This document shows, one piece after another, positions 20,801 through 29,800 of a stretch of 64,000 bases of DNA (position 1 is its first letter; every line of letters begins with the position of its first letter). The position numbers and the translations under genes are program-made. Source of the stretch: Paenibacillus xylanexedens (GTDB lineage Bacteria > Bacillota > Bacilli > Paenibacillales > Paenibacillaceae); assembly GCF_017874615.1 (NCBI RefSeq), contig NZ_JAGIKV010000007.1, positions 186,001 to 250,000 on the forward strand. Reading direction: 5' to 3'. Under the pieces are notes generated by a model that worked only from the letters and a program-made list of their open reading frames with translations, searched no databases and was not told the origin of the DNA.

Positions 20801-23800
20801 TCCGTATATGACGTGTTCGGTGCACTTTCCTCGGGTGCAGCTCTCGTAATTGTATCCGACCAAAGAGATATCCGAATGATGAAAGAGGCCGTTGATCGCC
20901 ATCAGGTTACAATCTGGAATTCGGTTCCAGCGATTATGGATATGTTCATGGATCGACTGGAATCCGATGCTGGACGAAGCTACCGTTGGGCAAGTGATGA
21001 AGAGATTCAGGCGTCAACCCAACTGGCTGTGGAGAAAGAGTCAGTAGAATCGGTGTACCACTGGTCATTCTCCACGCTGTGGCGAATGGATGGAAAGCAT
21101 ATCTACGTGGATGAGTTCAAATGCCCTGAATATGCAACAGGTATGTTCCCTGAACTGTATTTCTTGGCACAAAAGGGGATTCGGCAATCCGAGATTGCTT
21201 CTTTCTTCCGGAATGTACCTGCTAGTGAAGTGAATTCGCTCATGGAACTGCTCATTCGCAAACGTGCTTTGGTCAGCGGACTTATGGAGCCAACGGAAAT
21301 TTTCAAGAAGCAGACGCAGTTATTCCGCAATCCGTATGACGAAAAGGTGGCATACGATGCACAGGCATATGAGGCATTCAAAAAAATACAGTTGCATCGT
21401 AATTTCGGTGAGAACACCACACTTGAGGTCTCACTGGAGCGTGGTGTTGAATATCCTGATTTCATCTCCAAGCGACGTTCTCATCGTTCCTTTAAGGAGG
21501 ACCAGCCTGTCACCATGAAACAGTTCTCTGATCTGATGGGAGTACTGGGTCAGTATGATCAAGGACAGGAAATTCGGTATTACTATCCTTCTGCGGGAGG
21601 ACTATACCCGATAGATGTGTTTGTGTATGTGAAGGAAGGAAGAGTTGCGGGAATGGAGGCGGGCTTGTACTACTTTAGTCCAGTGGATCACACGGTACGC
21701 CTTATTCATGGGAACCAGTCATTCTCAGATGAAATGCACTATTACACGAACAGGTCCATTTATCAGTCTTCAGCGTTTACTGTTTTCTTCATTTACAACG
21801 CGGAAGCAACCATGCCGAAATATGGTGCGCAAGGTTATTTATACTCCCTTATTGATACCGGAATTATGGTATCCACACTAAACAGTGTTGGAGAGATGCT
21901 GGGCATTGGGATGTGTTCGATCGGAGATATGCCTTTTGATAAAGTAAAACCGTTATTCAATTTAAATGAAAATCAGATCTGGCTTCACACGGTGGAAGCA
22001 GGATTGAAGCCAGACGATGAAATGGCTTCTACGGAAGAATGGAGCAGCAGAAATTATATCAGACAAAGTCCAAGCGTAACGGTATCCTATGACGAAAATC
22101 CAATGGTTGTTGACCGTTCCCTATTATCGGAACGTTCCGTAGCAGTCCTGGGTGCACAGACCGCTCCGCTGGCTAAGTTAAATGTCCAAAGTTCTGATAT
22201 AGAAAGAGCAGTAAACATCACAAACGAGGGTAACCATCAAAGCAGTCTTCGTCTTATACTGCTCAGCGGCGACTGGATACCTCTATCGTTACCGGGCAAA
22301 GTCAGAAATCTGTGTCCTGATGCAAGCATTGTGAGTCTCGGTGGTGCAACAGAGGCTAGTATTTGGTCCATTTATTACCCTATTAATTCAATATCTGATG
22401 CGTGGAACAGTATCCCTTACGGGTATCCGTTGGCGAATCAAACATTCCATGTGCTCGATTATAAACTGCGTCGATGTCCGGTTGATGTTCCAGGTGAGAT
22501 GTTTATCGGCGGAGTGGGTCTTGCAAATCAATATGTGAATGACTTGGATAAAACGGAGAAAGCATTCATTCAGCATCCGCTCCTTGGTCGATTATATAGA
22601 ACGGGAGATCATGGCGTCATGCGCAAAGAGGGATACATTGAATTTTTGGGCAGAAAGGACAACCAGATCAAAATCAGGGGGCATCGCGTGGAACTTGGTG
22701 AAATTGAAGCCATATTCATTCAGCACCACGCCTTGAAGCGTGTGTATGTAATGGACAGGCAGAACGAGCAAAAGAAAAAATATCTGTGTGCCTATTATGT
22801 CTCTGATCAAGAAGTTTCCATTGCTGAATTGCGAGAGTTTCTGATATCCAGATTGCCGGAGTACATGGTGCCTGCTTTCTTTATCCGGTTGGAAGCCATC
22901 CCTCTAACAGCGAATGGAAAGATCAATCGTAATGCACTACCTGAACCAACAGCTCTACACACGGCTCAGATCCAGTACAAGGCTCCCGCCAATGATATTG
23001 AGAAACAATTGGTACAGATATGGAGCGAAGTACTTGGCAATGCTCACATTGGTGTGAATCAGCATTTCTTTGAGATCGGCGGCGATTCTGTTCTGATGAT
23101 CAAAGCACATGCCAGACTTGATGACCAATATCCGGGAATTGTGAAAATAACCGACATGTTTAATTTGCCAACTATTTCGGATATTACCGCATTTATCGAG
23201 AATCAGTTGGACGAGATGGATGTAATCCATGTATCACGATCCCGCATTCCCTTGTCCATGGATTATTTCGTGGAAGAAGATTCAACATCGAACGAAACAG
23301 AAGAGTTGCAGTTTGCCTTATCAGCAGAACTCTATGATCGTGTGGTGAATGCTGCCAGCAGGTGGGACGTAGAGGTGGATGATATTTTATTTGCGGGCTT
23401 TGCGTACCTTCTCGCACAGACATCCAACAGTGATCGGATGAGTATGCATGCAGCCATTGGGCAGTCCGACTATATTCAAGTATTTGATCTGGACTTCGGC
23501 TCGTTGGAACAATTTAATGAATTATTCCAGCTTATCCATCAATCCAAGGATCAAGATGGCATGGAGACATTCCACACCAAGCATGTTAGTACCCTCTTGC
23601 AGGAGCCCGGTACAGGAACATTACCTTTGTTCTATAACGCTGGTGCAGTTGCTTCGGGAGTGCCGGTGTCTGAACTGTACGACTTAACGTTACAAGTGGT
23701 TCATCAGGAGGAAAGCCTACACTTTGTATGTGGATTCCGTTCAATGAAATGGCGGAAGAGCAAGGTCGAGTCACTCTTGCAACTCTACTTTAAACTACTG

Positions 23801-23818
23801 AACCCGATACTCGAATGA
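11876..23818 (+). CDS. hybrid PKS-NRPS: KS-KR-ACP-Cy-A-PCP-Cy-A(Ox)-PCP-half C
   Basis: A 3980-residue protein from a GTG start. N-terminal helical docking segment (1-38); KS with Cys211, His345 in the variant EPHGTGT, and His385; KR loop 917-923 with Ser1066/Tyr1079; ACP Ser1245. Then come two heterocyclisation-condensation-PCP units. Cy1 has DLLICD (1438-1443) and Cy2 has DLLIAD (2473-2478), the DxxxxD of Cy domains in place of HHxxxDG. Both adenylation domains read D-L-Y-N-L-S-L-I-W at the specificity positions, the cysteine code. PCP serines are 2278 and 3738. A flavin oxidase is inserted in the second A domain at about 3031-3455. The C-terminus (~3783-3980) is a condensation C-lobe. The predicted job is to extend a polyketide, then add two cysteines as a thiazoline/thiazole pair. 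Confidence 0.93.
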   Translation: MEKILKLLVESVKDQKMNKTTAAQIVKMLKEGEKKPVKDIAIIGISAKLPNMETLDDYWDNIQSGVDCIRPIPKTRKSDMDAILSYMDIPEGDIQYYEAAYLDNIDQFDHEFFRLPPKEASLTDVNQRLFMETAWDAMEDAGYGNDKLSGTNTGVYVGFSNNIKDMYMRYITETMQTSALSIVGNLASILSNRISYLLNLKGPSIVVDTACSSSLVAVAMACQAIRSKECDMAIAGGVKLHLMTRENQNEKIGMESPDYRTKTFDDSANGAGMGEGVTALLLKPLDAAMRDGDQIYAVIKGLAVNQDGSSGGLTVPNPSTQAELIVKAWEDGNIDPETISYFEPHGTGTELGDPIEIKGIQNAFKKYTSKKQFCAIGSVKTNIGHLYEAAGTAGLIKAILALKNKKLPPTLNFEKPNRAIDFSGSPVYVNTTLREWTTDGTTPRRCGISSFGIGGTNCHLVLEEAPDRATAEHKANTSVTDPSILTLSAKTEESLRQMIGKYIFFLEKYELPTLQDICYTANTGRGKFPYRVAIIMNSNIDLHQKLTQLERSKQLFGTSHGSHIYTGFHKLVQDEEAADQEFRMSLSSRHEMSVSLGQALGEFMNSGRQDVNALHQAASFYVSGGDADWEALYANQSVFKVSLPSYAFQTHRCWIDIPKRNRRSEKVQAEGMFYQAVWQRYTSVSRDSVVSKMKGTVLLFRGNDQVSAALTVRLEREPEARVIQVAWGDRYEKYDDSHYVIRGDESDYIQLLDDIKGQGLTRIIHGFTLAENDSDDYLQSEEQLKLSQDRGIQSAFYLTRAILHHHMTEGLQLQFISSLANAVTGYENQVRPENATLNGFAKVIEQEYPEISCRFIDVDSDTDADTIYAELNSSHDRFQVAYRHNQSYVEELDIANILEASHEEVTIRENGLYLIAGGTGGIGLQFAKHLADERCIRLALISRTAMPDRTVWDKLIQEEDPKIISIEMIERLKTIMELEAGGSSVELISADISDLEQMTQVVQRLRTKYGQIYGVINSAGVANDGLIIRKEETTFQEVLRPKVQGTWVLNQVTAQEPLDFFVMFSSGISMLGEPGQSDYVAANCFLDSFASYRANGSGRTLTINWPAWKETGMAARFGLNVDTAFKTLATHQAISAFDMVLSRRIRRVLIGEPNYASELLPLLESSRVIQFSEAMTARIQQERNHLNYHNNQLTRTEYEQKVELHGRDNGIYTTTEKELAQLVGHVLGFTGLDVYDNLFELGVDSISMMRIITEIRVRYHVHLNYHTFFEGMNLAKLAIHLIGALKETGAISEYPQQEPEPATLYEDFPLTEVQMAYLLGRDERFEMGGTSTHYYLELETKLNMTHFQTALQKVIQRHPMLRAVILPEGIQRILPQVPDYQLEIVDVCHLNEQEKWKHIEVERDRMSHHVFEPSQWPLFEFKAFKIDDTRHYLLFGYDLLICDSASIQILGEDLVHYCREPEKELPVLKFSFKDYMMAYGELKKGEMYARDKKYWMDQLDTFPSAPALPLKQEPRHIKKPQFSRLSWILEQDPWEQLKHKAQQKNVTPSALLCTAFARVLARWSNQDRLAINLAAFNRFPFHEETNQIIGDFTSIMLLEINEQKNKPFWEQARDVQSGMLNMLEHRHYDGVEFIRELARHREAGTSAIMPIVYTSTLFVDAIGSWQHIGDLKMGISQTSQVYLDNQVMETGGRLTINWDYIQDLFHYDTLSAMFDDYTAIITHLCEQENIEFVPELPEQDKAIWNAFNATAQSFPISTLHGSFIEQATKTPYQTALIYGNQQLTYQQLDERSNQLAHYLTQQGITRGDRVGLLAKRGMETIVNTIGILKAGAVYVPVDPDYPEDRQQYILQNSNCKMLLLPEFYTFEGLAELPVEPLENNAAPDDLAYIIYTSGSTGTPKGVATAHGPAMNTIRDINMKFEVTDQDRMLGISSMCFDLSVYDIFGALATGAALVIIADQRDIHDMYDVIQQHKVTIWNSVPAIMQLMADYVTDQTNEQLRLILLSGDWIPKKLPEQVHGRFPSAQVISLGGATEASIWSIYYPIDTVKSDWKSIPYGRPLANQTFYTLDYTGCLSPVDVIGELCIGGAGLAQGYFNDPVRTDNAFFNHPEWGRLYRTGDFGVLRRGGYIEFLGRRDSQVKIRGYRVELGEIESRLSTVPSVKQAVVIDKVDMQGTKVLVAYYSAERSYDELEMKRLLAKALPDYMVPQHLIQLPEFPLTPNGKIDRKALPEPTFGQQSSALAGTESPTEQKLIELCESVFGMNGIGTHDSFFQMGINSILMVQLVNRIGQEFNQRLSFKEFMALRDIYELAALLESSVENEESVGTIHYPQHDPCPDPEGRPFPLTEVQMAYVAGRSQAFEMGGTSTHGYLEFETQLEMKRFNEALIKLIEHHPMLRAIILPTGEQRILPHVPVYRMDIEDISGLSPDEMERVIIAERERMSHHIFELEQWPLFEIRAKKISKDTHLLLFGYDLLIADGASIQIFNNDLLKFYHHPEIEPEPNPFTFRDYILAYNKFRKSNTYLADKQYWRARVEDFPAAPALPLKTDPAQISEPKFKRLNEVFEPQRWEILKKIANGHGLTPSALLCAAYAQILSYWSNQQKIALNLTVFNRYPFNPSIQDIIGDFTSMILIDVDMTSGNDFMGHVRHVQNSILEALEHRHYEGIEFIRDLSKHHQMGNKTVMPIVFTSMIFNERETSEATQGLIGKVRTGVSQTSQVYLDHQASDAGGQLTLTWDYVDDLFDQQVIETMFAQYIALLDGLIAGETITGPDIPSVDRSILERYNQSEENIMPTTLQHLFDRMAKHYPDQDALLFEDERMTYSELDRRSGQLAGYLLEQEIGRGDRVGVVARRRMETIVNVMAILRSGAAYVPLDPDYPEDRQAYMLKNSDCRIVLDVDAYDQVSASGYPLLEGEPSGTPADIAYVIYTSGSTGRPKGVAITHGAVTNTIQDMNRKFGIHEKDRMLGVSSMCFDLSVYDVFGALSSGAALVIVSDQRDIRMMKEAVDRHQVTIWNSVPAIMDMFMDRLESDAGRSYRWASDEEIQASTQLAVEKESVESVYHWSFSTLWRMDGKHIYVDEFKCPEYATGMFPELYFLAQKGIRQSEIASFFRNVPASEVNSLMELLIRKRALVSGLMEPTEIFKKQTQLFRNPYDEKVAYDAQAYEAFKKIQLHRNFGENTTLEVSLERGVEYPDFISKRRSHRSFKEDQPVTMKQFSDLMGVLGQYDQGQEIRYYYPSAGGLYPIDVFVYVKEGRVAGMEAGLYYFSPVDHTVRLIHGNQSFSDEMHYYTNRSIYQSSAFTVFFIYNAEATMPKYGAQGYLYSLIDTGIMVSTLNSVGEMLGIGMCSIGDMPFDKVKPLFNLNENQIWLHTVEAGLKPDDEMASTEEWSSRNYIRQSPSVTVSYDENPMVVDRSLLSERSVAVLGAQTAPLAKLNVQSSDIERAVNITNEGNHQSSLRLILLSGDWIPLSLPGKVRNLCPDASIVSLGGATEASIWSIYYPINSISDAWNSIPYGYPLANQTFHVLDYKLRRCPVDVPGEMFIGGVGLANQYVNDLDKTEKAFIQHPLLGRLYRTGDHGVMRKEGYIEFLGRKDNQIKIRGHRVELGEIEAIFIQHHALKRVYVMDRQNEQKKKYLCAYYVSDQEVSIAELREFLISRLPEYMVPAFFIRLEAIPLTANGKINRNALPEPTALHTAQIQYKAPANDIEKQLVQIWSEVLGNAHIGVNQHFFEIGGDSVLMIKAHARLDDQYPGIVKITDMFNLPTISDITAFIENQLDEMDVIHVSRSRIPLSMDYFVEEDSTSNETEELQFALSAELYDRVVNAASRWDVEVDDILFAGFAYLLAQTSNSDRMSMHAAIGQSDYIQVFDLDFGSLEQFNELFQLIHQSKDQDGMETFHTKHVSTLLQEPGTGTLPLFYNAGAVASGVPVSELYDLTLQVVHQEESLHFVCGFRSMKWRKSKVESLLQLYFKLLNPILE
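20966..22240 (+). other. FMN oxidase domain inserted between motifs A4 and A5 of the second Cys adenylation domain
   Basis: About 425 residues (3031-3455 of the protein) interrupt the A domain after VPAIMDMFMDRLES and before LRLILLSGDW. The uninterrupted first A domain, which has about a dozen residues here, defines the boundaries. The insert has SagB/nitroreductase-type features: SKRRSHRSF, PSAGGLYPIDVF, and a late GEMLGIGMCSIGDMP segment, all part of the FMN site of thiazoline oxidases. It should oxidise thiazoline to thiazole. Oxidases embedded in A domains are known from thiazole-forming NRPSs, but which motif interval is used varies. Confidence 0.85.
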
Positions 23819-23846
23819 TCTCAAGCCGACTGTAAAGGAGAGCAAA

Positions 23847-26800
23847 ATGAGAAAAGGATTAATGGGAAGTATTAAACTGGATGATCTCCTGGAATCCGGG
23901 GCAGAATCGGTCGATATCGAAAGTGTTTCGACTAAGGACATTGCCATTATTGGAATGTCCGGCAGATTCCCTGGTGCAGAGGAACTCGAGGCATATTGGA
24001 GCAATCTGGTTAACGGTGTGGACAGTATCAGCGATTTTCCTGCAGAACGACAATCTTTCACAGATTATTATATGAAGACACGGGGAGAGTCGGTCGCGTA
24101 TACCAAAGCAGGGTTTTTGAATCATATTGACCGATTCGATTATCGTTTCTTCAACCTGTCTCCTCGTGAAGCTTCTCTCATGGACCCCAATCAGCGGTTG
24201 TTTCTTGAAACGGCCTGGCACGCCATTGAGAATTCGGGATATGGAGGCGGGAAACTTAAAGGAAGCAACACAGGTGTGTACGTTGGGTTTCGTAACGATG
24301 AAGTATATGACTACAAAAGATTAATCACTGACTTGGAACCTCAGGCAGATCCCAGCGCAGTTCCAGGTAATCTGGCCTCCATTCTGGCTAGCCGGATTTC
24401 TTATTTGCTGGATCTGAAGGGGCCGAGCCTTTGTCTTGATACAGCATGTTCATCTTCTCTCGTAGCCATCCATCTCGCGTCCCAGGCCATTCGAAACGGG
24501 GATTGTGATCTGGCTGTCGCTGGTGGCGTAAAGATACGTTTGTTTCCCCTGGATGAAGGGAACAAGCTTGGTGTGGAAGCGCCAGATGGCAAAGTGAAGG
24601 CGTTCGATGCAGATTCGGATGGGACGGTCTGGGGTGAAGGCGCTGCCGCTATTATACTCAAACCTTTGAACAAAGCACTCAGGGATCGAGACCATATTTA
24701 CGCAGTAATTAAAGGAAGTGCTGTGAATCAGGATGGAACTTCCGTAGGCATCACAGCGCCGAATACCGCTTCACAGACAGATTTGCTGGTGAAAGCATGG
24801 AAAAATGCGGGGATTAACCCGGAGACGCTAAATTACATTGAAACGCATGGCACAGGGACAGATATGGGAGATCCCATTGAGTTTGAGGCCATTCGAAGAG
24901 CGTTCCAAAAGTTTACGAATAAGAAACAATTCTGTGCTATCGGTTCAGTGAAGACAAATGTGGGCCACTTGGATTGTGTAGCTGGCATGGCTTCGCTTTT
25001 CAAGGTCATTATGGGAATGCGTGAAGGCATGATGCCACCCACACTTCATTTTCAGCGTCAAAACTCAAAAATCAACTTTGAAGATTCTCCAGTCTATCTC
25101 AACATACGCCCTAGAATATGGCATGCCGAAGGAGCTCCACGCAGATGTGGTGTCAGCGCGTTTGGTCTAAGTGGAACCAATAGTCACATTGTAGTTGAAG
25201 AGCCGCCACGTTATCACAGGGCAGATACCGCAGTGACCCCAGATATGCAAATTTTAACGATCTCTGCCAAAAGTGCTGCCAGCTTAACAAAGCTGGTGCA
25301 AGCCTATCAGGCCTTGCTCGTTTCAGATCCTGAACTTTCGCTGGCAGATCTATCATTTTCAGCTAATACCGGAAGAGGGCACTATACTCAAAGGCTTGCG
25401 ATCACTTACAGTGATCGCAAGGATTTGGAAAGAAAATTGAAGCTTGTATCAGACGCAAATTTTGGTCCTGATCTTGAGATAAACGGAGTACGCACAGGCA
25501 TGCATCGGATTATAACAGCGGGTGCAGGGGAATCCACGCGAAGTACGGGAGAGATAACGGAGCAGGAGGTCAAGCTACTTGGCCAGAAGGCACTGGGGTT
25601 GATTTCGGAAGCGCATCTTCACCCGAGGACCGTACTGTTGGAGGCCATTTGTGATTTGTATGTTCAGGGAGCCGATGTGAGTTGGGAAGATCTATACAGA
25701 GAAAAGTCTGTGCGCAGGATTCCACTTCCGTCATACCAGTTTGAACCGAACATATGCTGGCTGGACTGGAAATCGGACATGGATCAACGTCAGACAGATG
25801 ACATGTATCGGAGCATGTATAGAACACGCTGGATCGCGGATTCTTTGGAACCGCCCAAACCCGATGAGGCGCAGCAGCCAATTGATGATGGGATCGTCCT
25901 GATATTGCGAAAAGATAAGGACCTTGAAGGCGAAAGGCTCGAAACCACCTTGCGTAATCTGGGACGAAAGCTGGTATCCGTGACATTTGACGGAGATGTT
26001 GCCGTTATGGAAGGACTCTCAGGTCTAGTGCAACTTTCTTCAGAAGATGTTTATGAGCACCTGCTTGGTGCACTGCCTTTCAATGATGTAACCCGGATTA
26101 TTCATCTACTGAGTTCAACGCCCAGAAAGCAGGTGCATAATCTGGCGGATCTTTCTCAGGCGGAAATAGAGGGTCCTCTGAGTCTGTTCAGACTGGTCAA
26201 ATCCCTTGTGCAGCGAGCAGTGTCTGGCCCTGTAGACATATCAATTGCTACGACAACTGCTTATCAAGTGACTGGGGACGAAGTGGAACTGTATCCTGAG
26301 CACGCTGCCTTGATCGGCTGGGCTAAGGTTATAGGAAAGGAATATCCGCATATCCGTTGTCAGTGCATTGACAGAGATGAACATAGTTCACTTGAATCTA
26401 TTCCGGAGTTGGTTGGTGGTATAGGCATCTCCAACGAGAATTTTGCCTATCGGAATGGGATTCGTTATGTTGAACAGCTGGATGAATGGAACACAGAGAC
26501 TCAGGAAAATAGGGACTGGCAACTAGTTGAAGATGGAGTATACATCATAACGGGTGGAGCAGGGGGGATAGGTTCAGAGATTGGGAGATGGATGGCTGGT
26601 CAGGCAAAGGTACGAATTGTCCTACTGGGACGGACTGAATTACCCAACAGAGAGCAATGGCCAATGCTTCGTAAGAATGGGAAAGACCAACCTGCTGTTC
26701 AGCAGATTATTCGTGAAATAGATGCCATGGAAAGTCTCGGAGCAATGGTAACTTATTTTAGCGTAGATGTATCTGATGAAATGCGTCTTACTCATACGTT

Positions 26801-29800
26801 GGATGATATCAGAAGAACGTTTGGTTCTATACGTGGAATTGTGCATTGTGCAGGAACGGGCAGTGATCTGTCTACCGATCAGAAGAGTGAAGATGACGTC
26901 AAGCGCACGTTGGCTCCCAAGATCAGAGGGACATGGCTTCTTGATCAACTTACCCGACAAGATCAGCCTGATTTTATGCTGTTATGTTCTTCTGTTGCTA
27001 CAACATTCAGCACGTTGACTATGGGAGATTATGTTGCAGCCAATGCCTACTTGGATACGTTCGCTGCACAACGAACCAAGCAGGGACTTCACACACTCGC
27101 CATTAACTGGGTGACCTGGAGGGAGAGGGGAATGGCAGCACGTTCGGGTTTTACGGCGGATACTATATTTAAGGCCATTTTGCCTGAACAGGCGATCCAT
27201 ACTCTCGCAGACGTTGTTACTCAAAAAGTAGACCGCGTTATTATCGGGGAATTAAACATAGATGGTGGGGGCATTCCTTTACTCGAACGTTCAGGGATTC
27301 GGGTTGCTCCACATTTGCTCGAACGATTGAAGAGATTGAAGTCTACGATCAGGTCTATAGCAGATATGGCTTCTACCCGATCACTTTCACAACATGGCAC
27401 GGGACAGGTGATCCTCACGGGAAAAGAAAAAGAGGATTACACCGAAGCAGAACGACGTGTCGCTGATGTTTGCAGACAGGTATTGGGTTTCGAGGAAATT
27501 AACATCCATGAAAATTTCTTTGAACTGGGAGCCGATTCCCTCTTGTTAAAAACGATGCATGCCAGATTGGAACTGCTTGATCCAGGTTCACTTATGATTA
27601 CGGATTTGTTTGAGCACGCAACAGTTTATAAACTGGCCCGTTTTCTGGTAGATAAACGCCAGGGAAGCAACAACATGACACATCATGCAACGATGAAAGG
27701 AACGGAACAGGACATAGCCATTATTGGCATTTCCGTCAAACTGCCTAACGCCAACAACACTGATGAATTCTGGGACAATATTCGTAACGGGTTGGATTGC
27801 AGGACCGCATTGTCTGCAGAACGAAAGGATGCCATTGATCGCTATATTCGATATAAACAGTTTCCTGAGGGCAGCGTTGCTCTTGTGGAAGGGTCGTATA
27901 TTGATGAGATTGATAAGTTCGATAGTACCTTTTTCCGTTTGTCTCCCAAGGAAGCAAGCCTGATGGACCCGCATCAGCGTCTCTTCCTGCAGGCATGCTG
28001 GGAAGCAGTTGAAGATGCCGGTTGTGTAGATGACATTAGTGGAAGTTATACCGGGGTATTTGTTGGATACTCGCCGAATATTCGCGATATGTATTCACGA
28101 CTCATTTATGAAACCAATCCAACTCTGCTATCCAGCGCTATGGTGGGCAACACAGCAGCAGTTACCTCTGGAAGAGTATCTTATATGCTGGACTTGAAGG
28201 GGCCATCGATGGTCGTAGACACAGCCTGTTCATCTTCCCTCGTTGCTGTAGATGCAGCATGTCAATCGATTCGTAGCGGCAAGTGTGAAATGGCTATAGC
28301 TGGTGGGATTAAAATCCATACCATGCCAATTCATCACACGAATACACGTATGGGAATAGGCATGGAATCCATGGATGGAATCACGCGTGCATTTGATGAG
28401 GAATCGGAAGGAACCGGATTTGGCGAAGGCATTGGTGTAATCATGCTCAAACCACTCGAAAAAGCTAAACAGGATGGCGACCAAATCTATGCGGTCATTA
28501 AGGGATCAGCATCCAATCAGGATGGCAGTTCTGCCGGGATGACAGCACCAAATCCTGCAGCTCAGGAAGACGTGATTCGCAAGGCATGGGATGATGCTGG
28601 CATTGATCCTGCGACCATTGGTTATGTGGAAGCCCACGGGACGGGTACACCTTTAGGGGATCCGATTGAAGTAAACAGTTTGACGAATGCATTCCGTATG
28701 TTCACCGACAAACGAAATTTCTGTGCGATTGGATCTGTCAAAGCCAATATGGGTCATCTGCTTGAGGCAGCGGGAATCGTCGGGTTGATCAAAGTAGCGT
28801 TGGCACTTAAAAACAAGGAATTGCCTGCAACGATTCACTTTAATCGACCGAATGAAAATATCCCGTTTTACGATTCTGCCATATACGTCAACACCGTTAC
28901 TCGTAAGTGGGAGGTTGAAGGCCATCCGCGGCGAGCTGGCGTCAGTGCGTTTGGCATGAGCGGAACCAATGCCCATATTGTGCTGGAAGAGCCACCTGCA
29001 GAGTATACCCATAAAGAACTGCCTGACCATGATCCTCACGGTGGGCCACAGTTGTTCATGCTTTCGGCCAAATCACGTGAGAGCTTGCAGCAACTTGTTA
29101 CGAGGTACGTTGCATATGGTCCGCAATTATTACAAATGGATCTGCAGGATATTTGTTACACGGTCCAGGCTGGGCGCAGTCATTATCCGCATCGATTAAT
29201 TTTTGCAGTGAATACGACAATGGAGCTTGTTTCCCGTTTGAATGAATTGAACCGGCTCTACTTTTGGGAGTCAGAACTGGGTGACACCGGCAAGGTTTTC
29301 TATCGTTATGGAGAACACCGATTGGTATCAGGTACGGATGGGATTAGACGTCCGGATGATCTAACTCTGGTTCAGAAGGAAAGTTTGAACGCCGAAATTC
29401 AAGAAGTGTCATTAGCGTGGAGGGACGGCCTGTACAGGGACGAATCCATGCAGGTCAAAATTAGTGAGTTGTATTCGGCGGGCGCAGATTTGCCACCATT
29501 ATTATGGAATGATGGACAGGCACCTCGTAAAGTGCGGCTCCCGGTGTATGCTTTTGAGCGTAAGACACACTGGCTGGACATACCCGACGTCACCCCTGTA
29601 AAAGTGGAACGTATGGAACAACCATTTCATGTTATTCGTTGGGTTAACACGCCATCCAACGATGGGACATCATGGGTGTCCTCCGAATCTGGAGATGTGT
29701 TATTGTTCACAGGAAAAACCGCTCTTTCGGCATCGATCTATGAGAGATTACTAGCTGCGGGTCGGAAGGTTGTAAGAGTAGAGGTTGGACTTCAAAAGGA

